Assembly: GCA_026417845.1 (NCBI GenBank) | Contig: JAOACM010000276.1 | Location: 410 to 6,230 of the forward strand | Length of the DNA stretch: 5,821 bases | Direction of reading: 5' to 3' | From: Planctomycetota bacterium | Lineage (GTDB): Bacteria > Planctomycetota > SZUA-567 > H5-PLA8 > CALKMO01 | Part shown: in pieces, positions 5,153 to 5,821 of the stretch | Position numbering within the stretch: the first letter of the stretch is position 1 | How the letters are laid out: each line of letters begins with the position of its first letter | Position numbers and translations under genes: made by a program | Notes under the pieces: model-generated | Database searches by the model: none | Seen by the model: only the letters and a program-made list of their open reading frames with translations | What the model was told of the DNA's origin: nothing

Positions 5153-5821
5153 CACTTCCCGCCAGCCCCGGCCGCCTCGGCGCAGAGGGCGTACAGCATC
5201 CCGTCGCCGTCCGCCAGCGAAGCCATCAGCGCCTGCCAGACTCTGTGGTCGTTGTACGGCCCGGGATAGGGGAAGCTCATGCCGCCGTAGGCGCGCATGA
5301 AGGCGGCGCCGCGCCCGTCGAGCGCACGGTTGACCTTGGCGGCCAACTCTCCGGCGATGCGGCCCTCGTCCAGGCCGCGTTGGAGAAAGATCATCGCCTC
5401 GCAGACCTCGATGTTTTCCCGGAACATCTCGAAGCGCTCCGTGCTCACCGCACCGTCCGGGCCGGGAGCCAGCATCGCCCGGGTGCTGCAGCCGGGCCCC
5501 AGGGCGCTGTTGCCGCTGACGTTCCATTCCTTGCCGCGCGCGTCGCGAAGCTTCCACAAGTCCTGACCTAGGGGAAAGACGCCGTGGTGGTTGCGCATTA
5601 CTAGGTCCTCGGGCACCACGCGGTGGATGCCCAGCGGCGAAGAACCGCAGTGCCGATCCCGCGCGACCGAGCCGCAGACCAGCCAGGGCTTCCTGGCCCA
5701 CAGCCCCTTGTAGCCGCGCGGCCTCAAGTGCCCCTCGTCCCATACCGTCCCGGCGACGATCACCGGTACGTCCTTGCCAAACGAACCTGTCAGACCGTGC
5801 TGCTGGCTGATGCCCTTGACA
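5152..5821 (-). CDS. Putative glycoside-hydrolase-like protein, C-terminal part, cut by right edge
   Basis: The frame is open from the window edge to TGA at 5154-5152, so 222 C-terminal residues of a longer protein are visible. The GTG at 5763 is an internal codon and not a convincing start, because the reading continues upstream without a stop (KGISQQHGLTGSFGKD precedes it). Visible stretches include GTVWDEGH (24-31), LAPGPDGAVSTERFEMFREN (117-136), an alpha-helical part (about 135-172), and SFPYPGPYNDHRVWQALMAS near the end (182-201). The pattern of PGPDG, then STERFEMFREN, then a helical bundle resembles the C-terminal region of uncharacterised glycoside-hydrolase-like proteins (GH123/DUF4091-type and related) in Planctomycetota-like bacteria. 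I recognise this from memory and it is tentative. The catalytic part, if any, is mostly outside the window. It is the first visible gene of the run, 13 bases ahead of the ThuA-like gene. Confidence 0.8.
   Translation of the reverse strand, partial: VKGISQQHGLTGSFGKDVPVIVAGTVWDEGHLRPRGYKGLWARKPWLVCGSVARDRHCGSSPLGIHRVVPEDLVMRNHHGVFPLGQDLWKLRDARGKEWNVSGNSALGPGCSTRAMLAPGPDGAVSTERFEMFRENIEVCEAMIFLQRGLDEGRIAGELAAKVNRALDGRGAAFMRAYGGMSFPYPGPYNDHRVWQALMASLADGDGMLYALCAEAAGAGGK

Noticed and set aside
3480..5300. Plus-strand open frames of 302 and 297 codons (3480-4388, 4407-5300)
   Set aside because: They are shadows of the NHL and ThuA-like genes, with low-complexity Arg/Pro-rich translations and no motifs.
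5152..5763. Start of the rightmost gene at GTG 5763
   Set aside because: The frame remains open with protein-like sequence to the window edge and no ribosome binding site precedes this GTG, so the gene is better treated as truncated by the window.

Overview
The window is GC-rich bacterial DNA. It holds six genes, all on the minus strand and read from the right edge to the left, with short gaps: 13, 30, 31, 158 and 81 bases. Nearly every start has a plausible Shine-Dalgarno sequence at 7 to 9 bases, so this looks like part of one operon. No tRNA, rRNA, CRISPR array, insertion sequence or convincing intrinsic terminator was seen. The long plus-strand open frames are antisense shadows in GC-rich DNA. 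Both end genes are cut by the window edges.

In transcription order the genes are: (1) the C-terminal part of a protein resembling putative glycoside hydrolases of environmental bacteria (5152-5821, start outside the window); (2) a ThuA-like protein (4449-5138); (3) an exported NHL-type beta-propeller with a Cys/His cluster (3618-4418); (4) a medium-chain dehydrogenase/reductase without the classical zinc ligands (2600-3586); (5) a 665-residue beta-propeller without a signal peptide (444-2441); (6) the N-terminal part of a family GH32 glycosidase, of the sucrose/fructan hydrolase type (1-362, continuing off the left edge).

A GH32 enzyme, a ThuA-like protein, a nicotinamide-dependent oxidoreductase and a possible second glycoside hydrolase together suggest carbohydrate uptake or catabolism. 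The products may be oxidised sugars, because ThuA was named from a trehalose/disaccharide utilisation locus that works through keto-sugars. That pathway reading is inference. The two propellers have no assignable reaction. No transporter or regulator lies inside the window.

The propeller types, the ThuA-like gene and the helical C-terminal region of the first gene recall Planctomycetota, Lentisphaerota, Verrucomicrobiota, Armatimonadota or related uncultivated groups. Nothing here fixes the phylum. The two larger gaps (330-443 and 2442-2599) hold small GC hairpins, an imperfect direct repeat and marginal short open frames, described below.
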